In this document: in pieces, positions 27,811-41,800 of the stretch
How positions within the stretch are numbered: the stretch's first letter is position 1
How the letters are laid out: every line of letters begins with the position of its first letter
NCBI GenBank assembly: GCA_014549065.1
Contig: JACDOX010000003.1
Span: forward strand, 17,487,877 to 17,551,876
DNA length: 64,000 nucleotides
Reading direction: 5' to 3'
Source: Cardinalis cardinalis
Lineage: Eukaryota > Chordata > Aves > Passeriformes > Cardinalidae
Program-made: the position numbers and the translations under genes
The notes under the pieces: model-generated
The model's input: only the letters and a program-made list of their open reading frames with translations
What the model was told of the DNA's origin: nothing
The model's database searches: none

Positions 27811-29790
27811 CAGTAACAATACGACCCTAAGAAAGGTTTGTAGCAAGACAGTCGTGTAACAAAGCCCTCAGCTTTCTGTTGCAAATCTGCTTCTGCTTTC
27901 TTTATGTGGGTCTGTCTCACCACACAAGAGGTACAGCCCAGCTTCCAGGACACTTGTGAAATTAAATTCCTTTTTAATGAGGAATCACAGTAAGTCTTTT
28001 GTAAATTACACCATTTTGAGTTAAACCAGCTCTGAATTAACAATTTCACCAGAGTTAACAAGCAACGCTTTACAAACCAAGAAATATTTATTGCTATTTT
28101 TTGGTAAGGAATTTAAAAGTGATCTGTTTCAAAANCAAAACAAGTCAGATTAGATGGCGAGAATGAGATTTGTCCCAACCTGTTGGCAAGGAATTCAGTG
28201 TGAATATAATATTTTCTCCTTCCAAGAAAATAATATACAGGATTATTGTTTTCCTCAATTTTGTTGTATTTCCTTACCTTCCCATCTNTTGTTACCTGTT
28301 TCTTGTCTCTCCTCTACCATTGCACTACATGCACCAAAGACATCTTATGGTGTAAATGTTAAATTGAAAGTTCATCAACATGAGAGTGAAAAATCTTTAT
28401 ACCTTTTTTACTTTTTTAATTTCAGTCAAAAATTTTGCTGATGCTCAGCCTGATGATTTATTAGANATTTCTCTACTAACCATGATTTCTATTGCTATCT
28501 TCCTACTTGCTGTTTCATGATAGTCCAAATTCTTNTTGAGACANAACTGGTGTGTTGGGAACAGAGTGCTTTCTTGCATTCTCTATGCCTTCAATCCTTC
28601 TATGCNTCACAAAGAAATCAATAAAATCAGACTCTTGTGCAGCTGTATAACAAATACATTCTTCATGGAACAATGTGTCCAAATAAATGACAGTGACATG
28701 ATTCCTGTCTCTGATGATGTGTAGGTCTTCTCTATTCCAAGCTCATAAGAAATTCAGCTGTCTGCTTTTCTTAGGTAAGTTTGAACTGTAAGATTACCAG
28801 TGCAATATTTTAAAATAATATAAGATGACCTTCTGAATGTAGGCAGACTCCATAATTCATNATGCCCTTCAATTGCTTTCACTTGGAAAAATTGAATCAA
28901 TAAATGAGCTAACACTATAGCATTTACATGCCTTTACCTATTGTTTTTCTCTTGCTCTGTATATTGTTGATCATCTTACACCAAATCAAGCTTTTTAAAT
29001 CAAATATTTAGGCATCTCTGTAAGATTAAAAACTTATAAATGTTCAGGTTTGAGATTCTCCATGTGACAGCTGACCACTAAATTTAGAAAAGGAGGAAAG
29101 ACAATTTTCATATCTGCTAGTCACAAGGTTTTCACCTTGTCTATCTGCTTCAGCTGAGCAGGAATAGAGATGGGAGATGTAAACCAAGCAGATGTGTTTG
29201 CATCACCTTACTGTGCAGGCTCTGGTCACAACCCCTACAAGCAAATCCTTTGTTTANAAAATAGTTCCCCCAGAATGCACGCTGGAAGGCAATACCAAGA
29301 GATTCAAGTGATATTTAGGCCTAATATTTTCCTTAAGATAATATAAGGCTCAAAAATCCTTTCCTAGGTAAGGCAAGACCCAATCCGATGGACAAGCTGA
29401 ACAGGAACCTCTTTACTTAGTGTATTAGCCACCATAAAAATTTCCTTAGGATAAAAGAAATGAGGACATTTCTTCAGTATTATTTTCTATTTTTGATATT
29501 TATTATACAAATGTTGGCTGCAAAAGTGTTGCATTCAGGGATAATCTATACTTCTGTTTGTAAACACCTCCTGCAGAGGTGTCTGACTGCAGCTGCATAG
29601 GAAATAGCTTCTGAATGAGAAATACTTGGCCACATTGCATGACTGTTACCAGAATAACTTAAGAAGAGATAACTGAGATTTTCAAAAAGGGTAAAATTTC
29701 ATATACTCCTCATCATTTACCCTGACAGGCTCTGAGATTTTATGCTGTAAAGTAGTTCACCACTCTCAGCAAAGACATGAGACACAACAA

Positions 29791-29836
29791 CATAATAATA
29801 ACAATAANAATGANANTAATGATAATAACAATAAAA
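29791..29836. repeat. Imperfect AAT/AAC trinucleotide microsatellite
   Basis: A run of ATA, ATG and ACA triplets based on AAT. Three Ns (29808-29816) lie inside it, as expected for a variable microsatellite. Confidence 0.85.
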
Positions 29837-30266
29837 ACCAGTCACAGGTTTAGGAGGTTTAAGCTTGTAAAATACACCTTCCCAATGGAAGGGGTATGAT
29901 GCNTCTCCTACAAAATATTCAGACATCTAAACTTTGCAAACAACTCCTGTCTTCCCATTGGACTTATTAAGGAGAAGAAGAAAAAAAANAAAATGCATCT
30001 TTTGGTGAAGCCTGACAAAGGTTCCATAAATCCACATAAGTAGTCCACTGAGGCTGCAAGGCTGCATGACAGCAATGTGGCAGCTGGAATGGATGCTGTG
30101 GGTAACATCAGTGACCCAAAAAATNCATGAATCTGCAGACAGCAAAGGCACTCACACAAATGAAGGGAAAGGATGAGAAGCGTCTTCTCAGAGACTGAAT
30201 TGCTTTAGCCCATAGTGGACTTGACCATCTCCTCTGTTTTGCCACTGACTAAGCTACTCTCCTGAG

Positions 30267-30775
30267 CATAGAACCATAGAAAAGCCTAGGGTGGGAGGGA
30301 GTCTGGAAATAGTCTGGTTTAATCTGTTGCAAATAGGGCTTTAGGTTATGTTATCCAGGGCTCTATGCAGACAGGTCTTAAATATTTCCTGTGGGAGACA
30401 CTCCACCAGTTCTCTGGGTAACCTGTTAATTGTTCTCATGAGAAGAGTGACAAAAGAACCGCAGTCTTGTCTATAAATANCCTCCAGTATTGCAACACTG
30501 GGATAAGATTCCCTCCCCTGAGCATCCTTTTCACTAGGTTCAACAAACCTATTTCCTTCAATTTTTCTTCATTTTTTTCGAGTTCTAGAGCCCTCTAATC
30601 ATCCTGTTAATTCCCTGCTGGATCCTCTCCAGCTTTATAATGCCTCTTGAAACAGGGAGACCAAAACTGGACAGCGTTCCTCCCATGTGTGGCCTAACAA
30701 GTGGTTGAGTAGAGCACAAAAATCACATCCCTTAATACCTTGGTTACACTTCTGCTGACACAGCCCAGGCCATGG
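30267..30775 (-). mobile_element. CR1 LINE fragment (3' part), old copy
   Basis: Read on the plus strand, this matches the antisense of a CR1 3' end. It opens with CATAGAACCATAGAAAAG, a decayed form of the CATAGAATCATAGAATGG start. It continues with phrases of the CR1 pattern: a five-to-six word 'gacactccaccagttctctgggtaacctgtt' region near 30400-30430, the 'ctgctggatcctctccagctt' region near 30615-30637, and the 'aaaactggacagcgttcctcc' region near 30662-30684. The order is right for a single copy of at least 500 bases, 5'-truncated near 30775. It is heavily diverged from the younger fragments near 52.8 and 54.9 kb. No reverse-transcriptase frame survives. The family is the dominant LINE of birds and other reptiles. 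Confidence 0.88.
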
Positions 30776-32561
30776 ATGTGTGGATGTGTACACCAGAGAC
30801 TTAACTACATGGAACTATGTTTACGTATATAAAAATTCCAGAAATGGAATCTTGACATTCCCAGCCTGCCTTATTCCTTACTTGGTCTATGGCAAGCACT
30901 TCTATTTTTTGGTCTCCATGGCAATTCAGGTTGTTTTTAATTAGAGGGTTGTTACAGTANCTCCAGGCTGCATTGTGCAATTGCAAAGGAAATCATCTTT
31001 GAAAACAGAAAAGGCTTGTGTTGACTAGATTGAGAAAATACTCCTTTTTACAAAAAATAATTTTCTCCCTGTCCTANATTATAATTGCTCTGGGTCTACT
31101 GNTTCTATATAAGTTTTAGCTCCTAGTTTTGNAGACAAACCACAAAGAAAATTACATCAATAAATCTATCTGCTGTGTATTCAACAACTTACCCAGGGGT
31201 TGAATAGAATATATGCACAAACTAAGAGAAAAACGTTCATCCTTTTAGAACTACTTAGTTTTGAATCAATTGCCAGCAATGCTAATCTCACAAATTACAC
31301 TGGTAAGTGACCTATTTCCAAAGGAGCATTTTTGCCCCCATGGTAATCCTAAATCATCCTCATTCACAATCAGNGATTAGTTACTGATGATGTACACCAT
31401 GGAACAGCAACAGNAAGGTAAGTNTAGAAGGCTTAGAACAGAATATAGNACAGGATATGGTTAGNATATTAAATCAGAAGCTGATCANAAACAGAATTTC
31501 TAGTAATCTCTTAGACCACCACAATTATAGAAATCTACTGTAAAGCCTAGTCATACAAAGAAATCCCTTCACACAGCACAGCCAAAAGTATGTAAAATGT
31601 GTCCTTGGCACAGGCAGTCCTTTCAATTTCAGCACATCCTGAAGCAGATGGAAGCTCTCCTGATGAGACTTTTCCTTCCTCTGCATAGGAGTCCCCCATA
31701 TCAAAATAGAGCTGCTTCTTTCCTGTCACTCATTGTTCTGGCCCTGAGGGGTTAGGAGATCATTCTGCAGAGCTGGGCATCTCTTTAATTAAAGATATCC
31801 TTTTAGGAGATAGCTCCACAGCATCTTCACAAGGGCTAGACTGGGTGGGGTTGGATCAGATGTGGCTGATTTAAAGAGCATTTCTCCTTCAGAACAGCAC
31901 TATGGCACGTCAAAGGAATGCATTTCAAGCTATTGCAGCTCGTGGAGGCATGTGATTACTAAACTACCCAATTGTGAAAGTTTTATTGTGCTGATACTCA
32001 CATAAACATCTACTGTAAGCCATAAACTTTGACAGGAGGAACTCATAGCTTACACTTGAAAATCTGTATTTCAATAAACATAAAAAGTGGAATTGGAAAT
32101 CAAAGAGCTCCTCTATAGATAATAGAGATGTCTTTTTATGTGCTTNCTCAATCTTTGCCTTTAATATTTATGCTTAAATTTGCATTCCAAAATTAAATAA
32201 CTGACTTTTTCCTATACATAATTAATAGATTTCCTTTTAAATAACCTAACATTTGTTGGAAGGTAGACTCTATTAATTCACTAGTTAAGACTTTCCTGAA
32301 TTTAAGTGACTAATTTGAAAGAAAGCTGTCTCAGACAGAGAAATGNGTCAAACAGAAATTTAATATGCACTGCAAGATGGATTTTTTTATGACTTTACTA
32401 AAGATTCTCTGAATAGTTGGTCAAATTCAAAATACCACTATGTTATCATAATTAAAAGTTTTTTACTGCTNGAGTTTGATGCAGAATCTTTAATTACTCA
32501 AGGATTACTCAAAAGACTTTTCATATTCCCAGGTATCTGCTTTTGAATTTTGTGCTTTTCT

Positions 32562-32624
32562 AAAAAAAAACGAAACAAACAAACAAGCAAGCAAGCAAAC
32601 AAACAAACAAACAAAAAAAATAAA
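32562..32624. repeat. (AAAC)n tetranucleotide microsatellite with AAGC variants
   Basis: An A run, then AAAC repeats, three AAGC variant units in the middle, more AAAC repeats, and a closing A run. This is a typical length-variable microsatellite. Confidence 0.92.
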
Positions 32625-34902
32625 ACCACCACAAGCCAAATCAAAGCACAACTCAGAAAGCTTTGTTTGTGCTCACAAGTATTTTGCAAAGATGCATTAT
32701 TTAATTAGGGAACCTAATNAGAAAGAGATGGTATGGCTTAATACCTAATTGAGCAACAAGGAGTACAGTCCATTTTTTGTGGTATGTTTTAAGATAAAAG
32801 TGGCTTGAAAATGCTGAGGCTTTGCTGAGCAATCTAATTGCATGTCTTTCATTAGCATATCTGCTAACTTCACAATAGAGGTCCTCAGGACAAAGCCTGT
32901 CTTAAAAAACCTGTATTCTTGTCGTTTATAGAAAAAGCGGATCTGCTGTGTAAGGAATCTGCGCAGGGTTTCACATTTCAAATAATTACATACAATGACA
33001 TCTAATATTTTGCACAATGAAATACACTGACAGCCACATTTGAAAAGCATGATGCTATTGGAGAAATTAAGATTATTGGGAAAATTAGGGAAAAAAATCT
33101 TTAGAATATTCTGATTCTCTTAACTGCTAGGCATTATTTTCAGTGCAATAAGAATAAGGCAGTGGAGAACTTACTGGTGAAAAAGCAAAATGTAGATGGC
33201 TGTCATTTAGGTCAAAGATAATTCTTCACTGATTCACTTCCACAAGCAATGTGAACCTATACAGGTAAACAATACTAATTATTCTCTATGAGTGACATTT
33301 AAAATTGGCTGTTGAGAGATAAATNTATAACCCTGTTATCCTTGTTGATGGTTTCACATGCGTGTCTTTGATTTTAAAACACAAATGGGCCTCAAAAAAG
33401 CTATGGAAGGATATGGGGAAGCTACCTGGTATTTAGGGTTAACTGAACAAACCATTTCAATGACCAACATAAATACATGGAAGTAGTAGCGACCATAGAG
33501 CAAAGAGCAGTACCTGAACAAGACTATAACCTTTTCTAGCTGTAATTATTGCACATGCAGCTGCAGGTATTCTCTTTGNATCAGCTGTGGGTCAGTTCTC
33601 CATGTACTCCTCTCTCTGGCCCTCAGTCATTTCAGAAGTGCTGATTCTATTTTTCTGTCTTTCAGGACAGTGCAGAGGACACACCTGTGGTCTCACATCA
33701 GCCACAACACAAAATCCCACTCTCTGTGGCTGCCTGTCAATGCCTTGGTGACAATGGCAGCACAATGCCCTGCACACATCCACAGGGCATCCCAGGAAGG
33801 AACACCCTGGATACACCCTGGCCAAAGAGGGTATCAGGAGAAGAGACTGACAGGGAGCTGCAGTCTGATCTGGGCAACCATGCACACCAAGTTATTGGAG
33901 CTNTAGAACATGGGATGTACCCAGAGCCACCAAGGGATTTGGAAGCCTCAAACTCTTCAAAGAGTGGCAGTCTCCATTTGCAGAAATGCACTTCTGAATG
34001 TGCCACACCTCTCAGAATTCCCTGAAGGAAAAGACATGGAAAATCCTTNTATTGTGGTTCTAACTCACTGTGCAAATTGCATTTTTCTGAACAGCTGGTT
34101 CAAACCATTAAGTGGAAGACCACTAGTGACATTTTCAATCTCTAATTTAGAAAAAAATCCCCAGGAAAGAGAACCTAAAGGTGGTGTGATGATCTATAGT
34201 AATGATTTTGCATTTGGTATAAACACCATAAGGTATCTTTACAGATTGAAGGCCAAAAACCACTACAAAGATTTCTGATATTAATGTTAGACAATCACTT
34301 AACTTCAAATTGTAATCATTTTTTNAAAAAGCTCCAGATATGCACATGTCTCCAGGGTAGAAAAAACAGGCAAAAAAAACTATGTCTTTTTTTGAACCTG
34401 AAATATTTTAAAAAATGAACCTTAAGAAAACATTGCATGTGTCTAGATNATTTCAAAATCTAATTAACCAAACTTGAATCTCCTGGGGGTATATTTTCAT
34501 ATTCCTTAAAAAANTAAGCCAAAGGCTTTAGTGGATACTGTTAAAAACCACCAACAGCTCATGAGAACATTTTGATTCCATTTATAAAGCTTATCAAACT
34601 CATAAATTAGAACATAGGAAGAAATTATTCCCTANGTATTGGTTCTGAAAAACCATAGTTATTATTTACTGTCCACTCTACATGCTAAAAATTATCTTAT
34701 CATAAATAGTGAACAGCTTCTTGGAAATGTCACAAAGTTTATATTTTCTCTCTAGTTTAATAGAAGGTACTAAGCAGGCTGAAGAGGAAGTAGATACCAT
34801 CTGAAGTGAAGGAACTCTTACAGGCATGCTCTCCTTTAAGATATTATAGAGATGCATTTCATAGGGCACTTTAGGGAAGCAAAAGGACTCTTTTTTGGNA
34901 CC

Positions 34903-34952
34903 TAGTGATATTAATGTTTAAATAAACATAAATGATAGTGATATTAATGTTT
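34903..34952. repeat. 17-bp direct repeat separated by 16 bases
   Basis: The word TAGTGATATTAATGTTT occurs at 34903-34919 and again at 34936-34952 without mismatch. This is a local duplication; the 16-base spacer is too short to be a transposon. Confidence 0.9.
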
Positions 34953-35805
34953 GAGCTTTACATTGGTAGAGAAAGTTATTGCACATAGATGATATAACTA
35001 TGTGCATGGTTCATTAAGCAAAGAATTTGAAATATTAGCAGCTAAATTGTCAAGGAAACCAATCTAGCAGAAGTAATGTCTTTGAGCTACATCCACCCTA
35101 CATACATTGCACTGTATGTGACTCAGGAGCAGGTGGATTCTGCTGCTGCTGATAAATAGAATATTTTAAACACAGGATAAACACTTTCTGCTCCTTTCTA
35201 AAGCAAAAGAATTCTCCTCAGAAGCCAGCACTTTCTCAGAGCATTACTGGCTCCTGCTGAGCTGTCCAGAGCATTTCTACTCCGGGGGACTCCCNCAGAC
35301 CTGCAGAAGGCATGAACAGCTGGCTCAAGACTCTGGACAGCTCTCAAAATAAACCCTGAGTACAGTTCTAAGCCAGCAACAGTAAACATGTGTAGGGGGA
35401 AGGGGTCAGAGAGGCAGCTTGGCATGTGTACAGGTCACTGCACAAGCCCAGGCATAGTAAGCACCATTCNTACCAAAACTCATAATGCAACTCAACACAA
35501 GTCAATGCTCTGACACTGTTGTTTCCTCTGCCTTACTCATTCTATTCATGCAAAATCAGACTTTAATATAAGTTTTGTGGGACTTTTTGNTGGTTTTTGC
35601 AATTATTTTTTACCAACCAAGAAAACTACTCATTATTTTAAAGAGAGAAACTTGTTAGAGANTATGGAAGATGTGCTTGAAAACCCTTCTACTACCTCTT
35701 CAGCCATATGCAACATTTCTACTTCAATGTGCTGAAGACCAATAGAGAAAAAGGCACCAGCTTGGGGAGAACAAGAGCAGGGAGCACAAAAGCAGGCAAG
35801 TGTAG

Positions 35806-35845
35806 TGTCAGCACCTCTGTTCTGCCCAGGACAGATGTGCTGACA
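35806..35845. repeat. 40-bp near-perfect palindrome (hairpin-forming)
   Basis: The left arm TGTCAGCACCTCTGT (35806-35820) pairs with the right arm ACAGATGTGCTGACA (35831-35845) at 14 of 15 positions. Within the ten central bases, pairing can continue through a G-U pair and three Watson-Crick pairs. It lies in a GC-richer 150-base patch where both strands are open (35708-36010 plus; 35719-35952 minus). It might be a structured RNA element, a paired binding site, or chance. Confidence 0.85.
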
Positions 35846-38800
35846 GGCACAAGTGGCTTTCCAGCAGCATGGATACTAAATTTGCTTGTACACACTGGAG
35901 ATAACATGATAACATNATTGTGTGTGAGATCTAAAATAGTCATTATATACAATGGTCCAAAATTATGGAACTGTATTAGTTACACCAAAAAAGAAAAAAA
36001 TCTNAAATAATTTCCCTGTCTTTTTTATCTAGCCTTGAGGAAAATTCATAGAAGCCAGAGGGAAAGAATTTTTTCATAGACATCACAAATCAGTTAACNG
36101 AGCCATTGCCTGCCTGACTGTGAGGCCGCTTTTAGGCTGCTGTAGTAGCTCTTGAACAAAAATAGTGAGTGCATTTTTGACTTTTTTTTCTTNTTATGGG
36201 ATATTGATGCATTTTTTAAGCCATTTGTATACTCTTTGTGGGGTTTTCTTTCTGCTACTGCTCTTATGAAACCAAATATTAAAATGAAGAGCTGCTAGAA
36301 ATGAGAATATTACAGATTTCCAGATCTAGTATTATAATTGAAATGTGGTATTATGAAGGAAAGGCTTAATGAACAAAATCTGTTTAGACCAATGTTTTTC
36401 AGTTTTGAATAAAAATTATTTTACAAATAAAGATGCCCACATAGAATTGATGAAAAAAATGCAGTTTAGAAATTACCNTATGTGGCAACCAATAGCCTGT
36501 TCNTAAANCANCTTTAAAAGATCTTTGCACCTCTTAGAAGGTATAATGCAACTTCACAAGAAAGACACCTAATTCCATGTGGTCCAACTGACTTCCATCC
36601 AGATTTCTGATGGAACATCAGGAACAGCTGCTTGAGCAATGAAAGCTCTTCCAAATTCAAAAGCCTTCTCTTGTGTGTGCTGTAGCTTAACACAGTTGCT
36701 GCCAGCTAGAGTTGCTGGGGCAAGGAAACAANCACTGAAAGAAGCAGGTGCTGGTGTTAGAGTGAGATGTAAAGTCCTCCAGAAAAATGTGTGGAAGGAA
36801 GGAAAATGTGTCCCAGGGAGATGAAGCAACACTTANATTTGCCTTTCACTCTGTGAGATTCAAGCGCATTCATCTAAATGGCTGCAGAGCTTGGTTGTAA
36901 AAATGTTTAAGCTGAAAAGAACTTCTGAAGTGTCTCTCATGAATGTTACCCAGATGTCAGTTTTGTATCATGTGTTATGCCAGGCATTTAAAAAAAAACG
37001 TTGCTAGGAGAGATTAAANTGAATCTAATAATATTTTTTCATATGGCTCTCATCTGTTATATAATGTAAAAACATCTTATACAAATATGTGATCAATATG
37101 TTGATCACCAAAGAGGCAAGGCCAGGAGTGTGAGTACATGAAGCAGGCATTCACATCACCAAAGCTGTCAGACAAGAGAAGCACAACAATCTCCTTGCTA
37201 CTCATAAAGCATGACCAGAAAGCCAAAATCAAGGTGAGCCCTGCGATGTCCCTTTGGGAGGGGAGAGGGCATTAGCACAAAAACATCACACACAGTCAAG
37301 GAAAATCAGANGAGGGAGAAATTATCACCTTGGTCTCAGATACTAAGAACCATGAAGGATTTAATCAATAGTCTTAACTATATAGCACCAGCTCTGAAGT
37401 ATTGTGTGATCAGTNACAGTTTGCTATAAACCAACAGATNTGTAAAATTAGTAAAGCATAAGGATTAATCNTTGACAAGAAGTGTGCTGTTGATGAATTG
37501 TTTTGGTAAGGTTAATCTTCTAAATNCTCATTACAGCAACCTGTAATTCCTTTTTCTTTATCCACATATATTCACCAGCAACAACATTATAATAAAGGTG
37601 CACTAGGTGAGCTATAGTCTCATTGGCTGCATTGGCTGGTCTCCAGTAAATAATTTCGGTGCACTACAAGCTGTCAGCACATCTAGTCCTACTAAATGCA
37701 ACACAATTATTTATTTTAACAGGTGCAGCATTAAGAAGTTTTGCTTATCATGGAAAGTTTTGATGTCAGATCTTTAATCCTAATATTTTGCCATTGAATA
37801 ATCAAGAAAAAACCCACTAGGACCACAGAATCACAGTAGTGACAAAGTAAATTCCCACCCCAGACCCACTTTTGCACAGGAAAAAGAAATTAGCTCNGCC
37901 CAGTAGAGAAAGCAACTACAGGATCCATTAATTTTATTATTCTGGATATCTCAAGTTACTATGATCTGTGAGCTTATACTCTGATGTCTCTGAAGCCTCA
38001 TAACTGTAGAAGANTTATTCAAAAACACAAGATAAGAATTAAGGAACACATTCCCAAAAATTATAAGCATGCTTTCTCCACAATCCCTTGGGAATGCTTT
38101 TTCATCTTATATTATCTCTTGAAACTTAACTTTTGGAACAGTGTCTTTCCCTAAGTAGAGTCAGCATCACAAACCGATTTAAAGTCAAAGCAGGCCATGA
38201 ACAGGCAAGGGCAAAAGTTAGGGTNGCAGCAGAGAGAAAAAACCACTAAGCCCTATCCAAACCAGTCTGCACAGGTCACAGTCCTCCACTGAACTGGGAA
38301 GGAAAGTAAGGAGATTCCAGTTGGCTGCATATATTTAATTTCTCTGTTTTCAGACCTATTCTGCAGGTGAGCTCAACACAGGCATTCAATATTAAAGAGC
38401 TGAGGGACAGGGGCAGGAACAGAGACACTAACTACAGCTTTAAACATTTTCAGTCTACAGTAGCTGCAAAATATCAAAATCATAACACTGTGATTTTGCC
38501 AGAGAGGTGAAACAGTAGTTGTTTTCTAAGAATTTAGGGCATAGAAAATTAAAGACATTATTTTGATTTCTATTTCTTGCTGCTTTGCTTTTTTTGGAAA
38601 TTCTCCCAGGACATTTCGGGTTGGTCTCTTTGCACTTCCTCAGTAGGTCTATGGGGATTTCCAAAATCCAAGCTACAAATGAAGACATGTATTTTATTAT
38701 CACATCTAACACTGGGCACTATTAATAAAGGAAAATATGATGTGTTTCTTTTAGTCAGAATCACAAAATTTACAGGGGCAGACGCAGCAACACTCAGGAG

Positions 38801-41800
38801 GACTGAAAAAACCTGTATTCTCTGTAGACAGAACATGATTAAAACACTGAACACTTCTCACATCTTTTCATATTGTTAGGCAGGGATCTAACTATTATTT
38901 GAAGATTAAGCAGCAAACTCAATAAAAACTCCACTCATTCCTTCATCTTCCCTAATACTGTAGTTACACAGAGATTCCCAAACCTATAAGAAATCACATG
39001 GAATCATCAAGCTTACTGGTGGCTGGCCATAAGAAACTGTTCCGAAGATTGGATTTTAAATCACTGATTCAGTGGTTTTAGGTCATTTGTTTTACTGAAA
39101 TGCTGAAGTTTACCAGTTTTCTGTTTCTGGGAAAATGGAATAAAAGGCACTCTAGGATTCAAGAGCAAATGTGCTTTTATAGGATATTTTTCACCTGTCA
39201 TCTTGACCAGTTATATAATTCCTTATATGTCAGTGTCTGTTGGTTTTTTATTTTCCTNACCTGTAGATTAAACTTATTNAGGCAGGACCAATCACTTAGA
39301 GTTTATGCTCCCCTGCATGGCACAATGCNTNCTGGGCCCAAGAGTCAAGTTCCTAAACNCTGCAGTAACACCATGAAATACCACTGACAGTCATTGGTAG
39401 AACTGTATCTCCCTGATGAACACACTGCATCAGTGTAGCTTTGAATGAACGACAGAACAAGGTCATTCTGAAGAGTACAGCCCACCTTCAATGTAATGCT
39501 TTGTGCCTTGATTTAAAAGCTATGTTGGGTTGTAGTATTTTAATGAAGCACAGCAACTGCATACAAGTTTTACTAAAAGTCCATTTACAGTCAGAATAGC
39601 CATACTGAAATTGTGTGGCTGTCCATAAAGAAAAGCATCTTGTGAGAGTTACAAATATGCATCAAATATCCTACAGTAGGAGGAGAAGGGAGGAAAAAGA
39701 AAGCCCTTTCCTTTCTCTGTTTGGTATATTAAAATGTAAAGCCTTTAGAGCCAGCTCAGTCTTTTCAATATGCTCTTGGACAGTGCCCAGCACATANAGC
39801 CCAAGTCTCCAATTAAAGTGTCTATTCTCCATCACAAGAGGAATGAATGTGTATTGAATATATTCAATGAGCATTAATTCACCAAATAGCTTAGGGTGAT
39901 ATTTCTGTTTNCTAAAAGGAGAGCTCAAAAGGAAGTCACTTGGGCTGTAAACAGAAGTTTATCATATTCCACTTCCTTCTGTGACAATTTTCCTTTTTAT
40001 GGCTACCTGATTTATAGCACCATACAGAGCTCAGCTGCCAAGTAAAAGGGAATCTGAGCAGCAGCAAAGGCTCCTCTCCCAGATTTTAACTCCATTCTCA
40101 CTGTGGCCCACAGTGTCCACGCAGCACNTTTGCAGCAAGCAAAGCAGCCTAGAGATGGAATAAAGATAATCACAGCACTCAGGAGAAAGACACTGCTTTC
40201 CCACATTCTGAGGGTGTGCCTCCCCAAAGAAACAGGAACAAACTACAGAAGCAGCACCTCTAATCCTTTTCTCACTCCAATTCTATGGTAGGAAGGAAGA
40301 TACAATTTATGCCAGTGTATCTAACATCTGAACTTTCAACTCACACCGGCCCTAAGGCACCTCTAGCCTGATCATCTGCTTTTCTGTCAGATAATAAGAA
40401 CAGATGGTGATATTTGATACAAACTAATCAGCTAACTTAGCAAAGAGTTGGGTATACATTTTCATAACAAGGCATCTGATGAGGCTTGATAAATAAAATT
40501 TCCCATGGGAACAGAGTACTGGAAATACCACCCTTATAATAGAAAAATATAACTAATTCAATAAAGAGCAAGTGAAGGTAACCTTAATTATAGAAACCTC
40601 AGTGCTTACAATCTTTATGCTACCAGAATTACATTTGCAAAATATAATTGCCAAAAGGTGACTTTCCCACAGCTAATGTCAGCAGATAAAGCAGTCATGA
40701 ATGTCCTGTTCTTTTCCTAGAGAACTCTTTTGCAGTATTAAAAGCATCAAATAAAATAATGAACTAAAGCTGGTCAGGAAATTTTTATTAAATGCTCTTC
40801 TTCAGACATTACTAATTNTTATTATCATTAACATTGGAGATTTTGGCAGAGAAGACTTGATTGATTCCCCCACTCTCCTCACCCCAAAAATCCCTCAACC
40901 TAAAGTGTCCAATTTCTATTATGTTTTTCACAGAGAAAATTAACCCATTTCTTTTCATTACTTTTGGCTGTCAGAAGAGTAGCGATCTAAAAAACTTCAG
41001 GGTAACAATAGACAGCTTTGCTTACTGATTTTTATTTTTTCATTTTAGAACAAAAATATATTTCAGAGATTATTTTTACCCTTCCTTCTGAATGTATTTT
41101 TACTTAGGAAAATATTAGAGCTATTATAATGGCATCTCAGCTGTGCTGAGAATGAGTAAAGNAGTTTATTTAACAGAACAGGATACAATAAAACTTGCTT
41201 TTTTTTGTCTGATCTCTTGCATAGGAGAGGATATCCATTACTGACCAAGAGCCAACAATGAGTTCAGCTATAAACTGAGTTAGCAGCTAACTCTGCACAT
41301 CTCAGAATGCTCAGCCTTTTTCTGTGCACTCTTTTAGTGGTCTTCCTCAAATACATACTCTTGACTCCTCAATTCATATTGTAAGTGCTGTTTGTATTAT
41401 ATTCCAGAGCAGCTTGTTGTTCCCACAGGATATTCAAGATCACAGGGTAAAATTGCTTTGTTGTCAATGACATTCTGGTATTCCAGAGCTGAACACTTAA
41501 TTGTGCCACTATCACTCTAGNTGGTTCATTGCTCAGACAGTGGATGAATTTCACCTGAGAAAAATAGGATTTCTCAATGCAAGAGCTTTCCTGTCTGCAG
41601 ACCACAAAAAGGCAGCATGAAANCAATAACTGCACAACAGGAGCAACAGATGATAGGCCCATTTGGTGTTTTATCAGGTTTACCTGTCTAGGATAAATGG
41701 ATTACTCATACCATGCAGTAATGTCACCAGCATCAAATAATAAAGTCACTAAACTGGAAGGAACTTATGGTTGTTTTGTAGGCAAANCTCCTGCTCAAAG

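Larger units (their letters stand above)
27304..30266. other. AT-rich non-coding DNA
   Basis: No gene or transposon recognised. It contains the 16-bp tandem duplication at 27767 and the AAT-type microsatellite at 29791, both listed separately. Confidence 0.6.
30776..35805. other. AT-rich non-coding DNA
   Basis: No gene recognised. It holds an N-dense patch at 31075-31490, the AAAC microsatellite at 32562 and a short direct repeat at 34903. The segment 32820-33060 is rich in homeodomain/octamer-like words (ATTAGCAT) and is overlapped by a 101-codon minus-strand frame (32745-33050) without recognisable motifs. Frames of about 110-120 codons on both strands at 33.6-34.3 kb look like chance. Confidence 0.55.

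Noticed and set aside
33592..34278. Cluster of overlapping 97-122-codon frames on both strands
   Set aside because: No motif, no consistent codon usage and no splice context; frames overlap in conflicting directions.
34903..34952. 17-bp direct repeat considered as a target-site duplication
   Set aside because: Only 16 bases lie between the copies, so no element is flanked; it is a local duplication.
37826..37850. 'accacagaatcacag' resembling a decayed CR1 terminus
   Set aside because: The adjoining sequence does not follow the CR1 order; too short to support.
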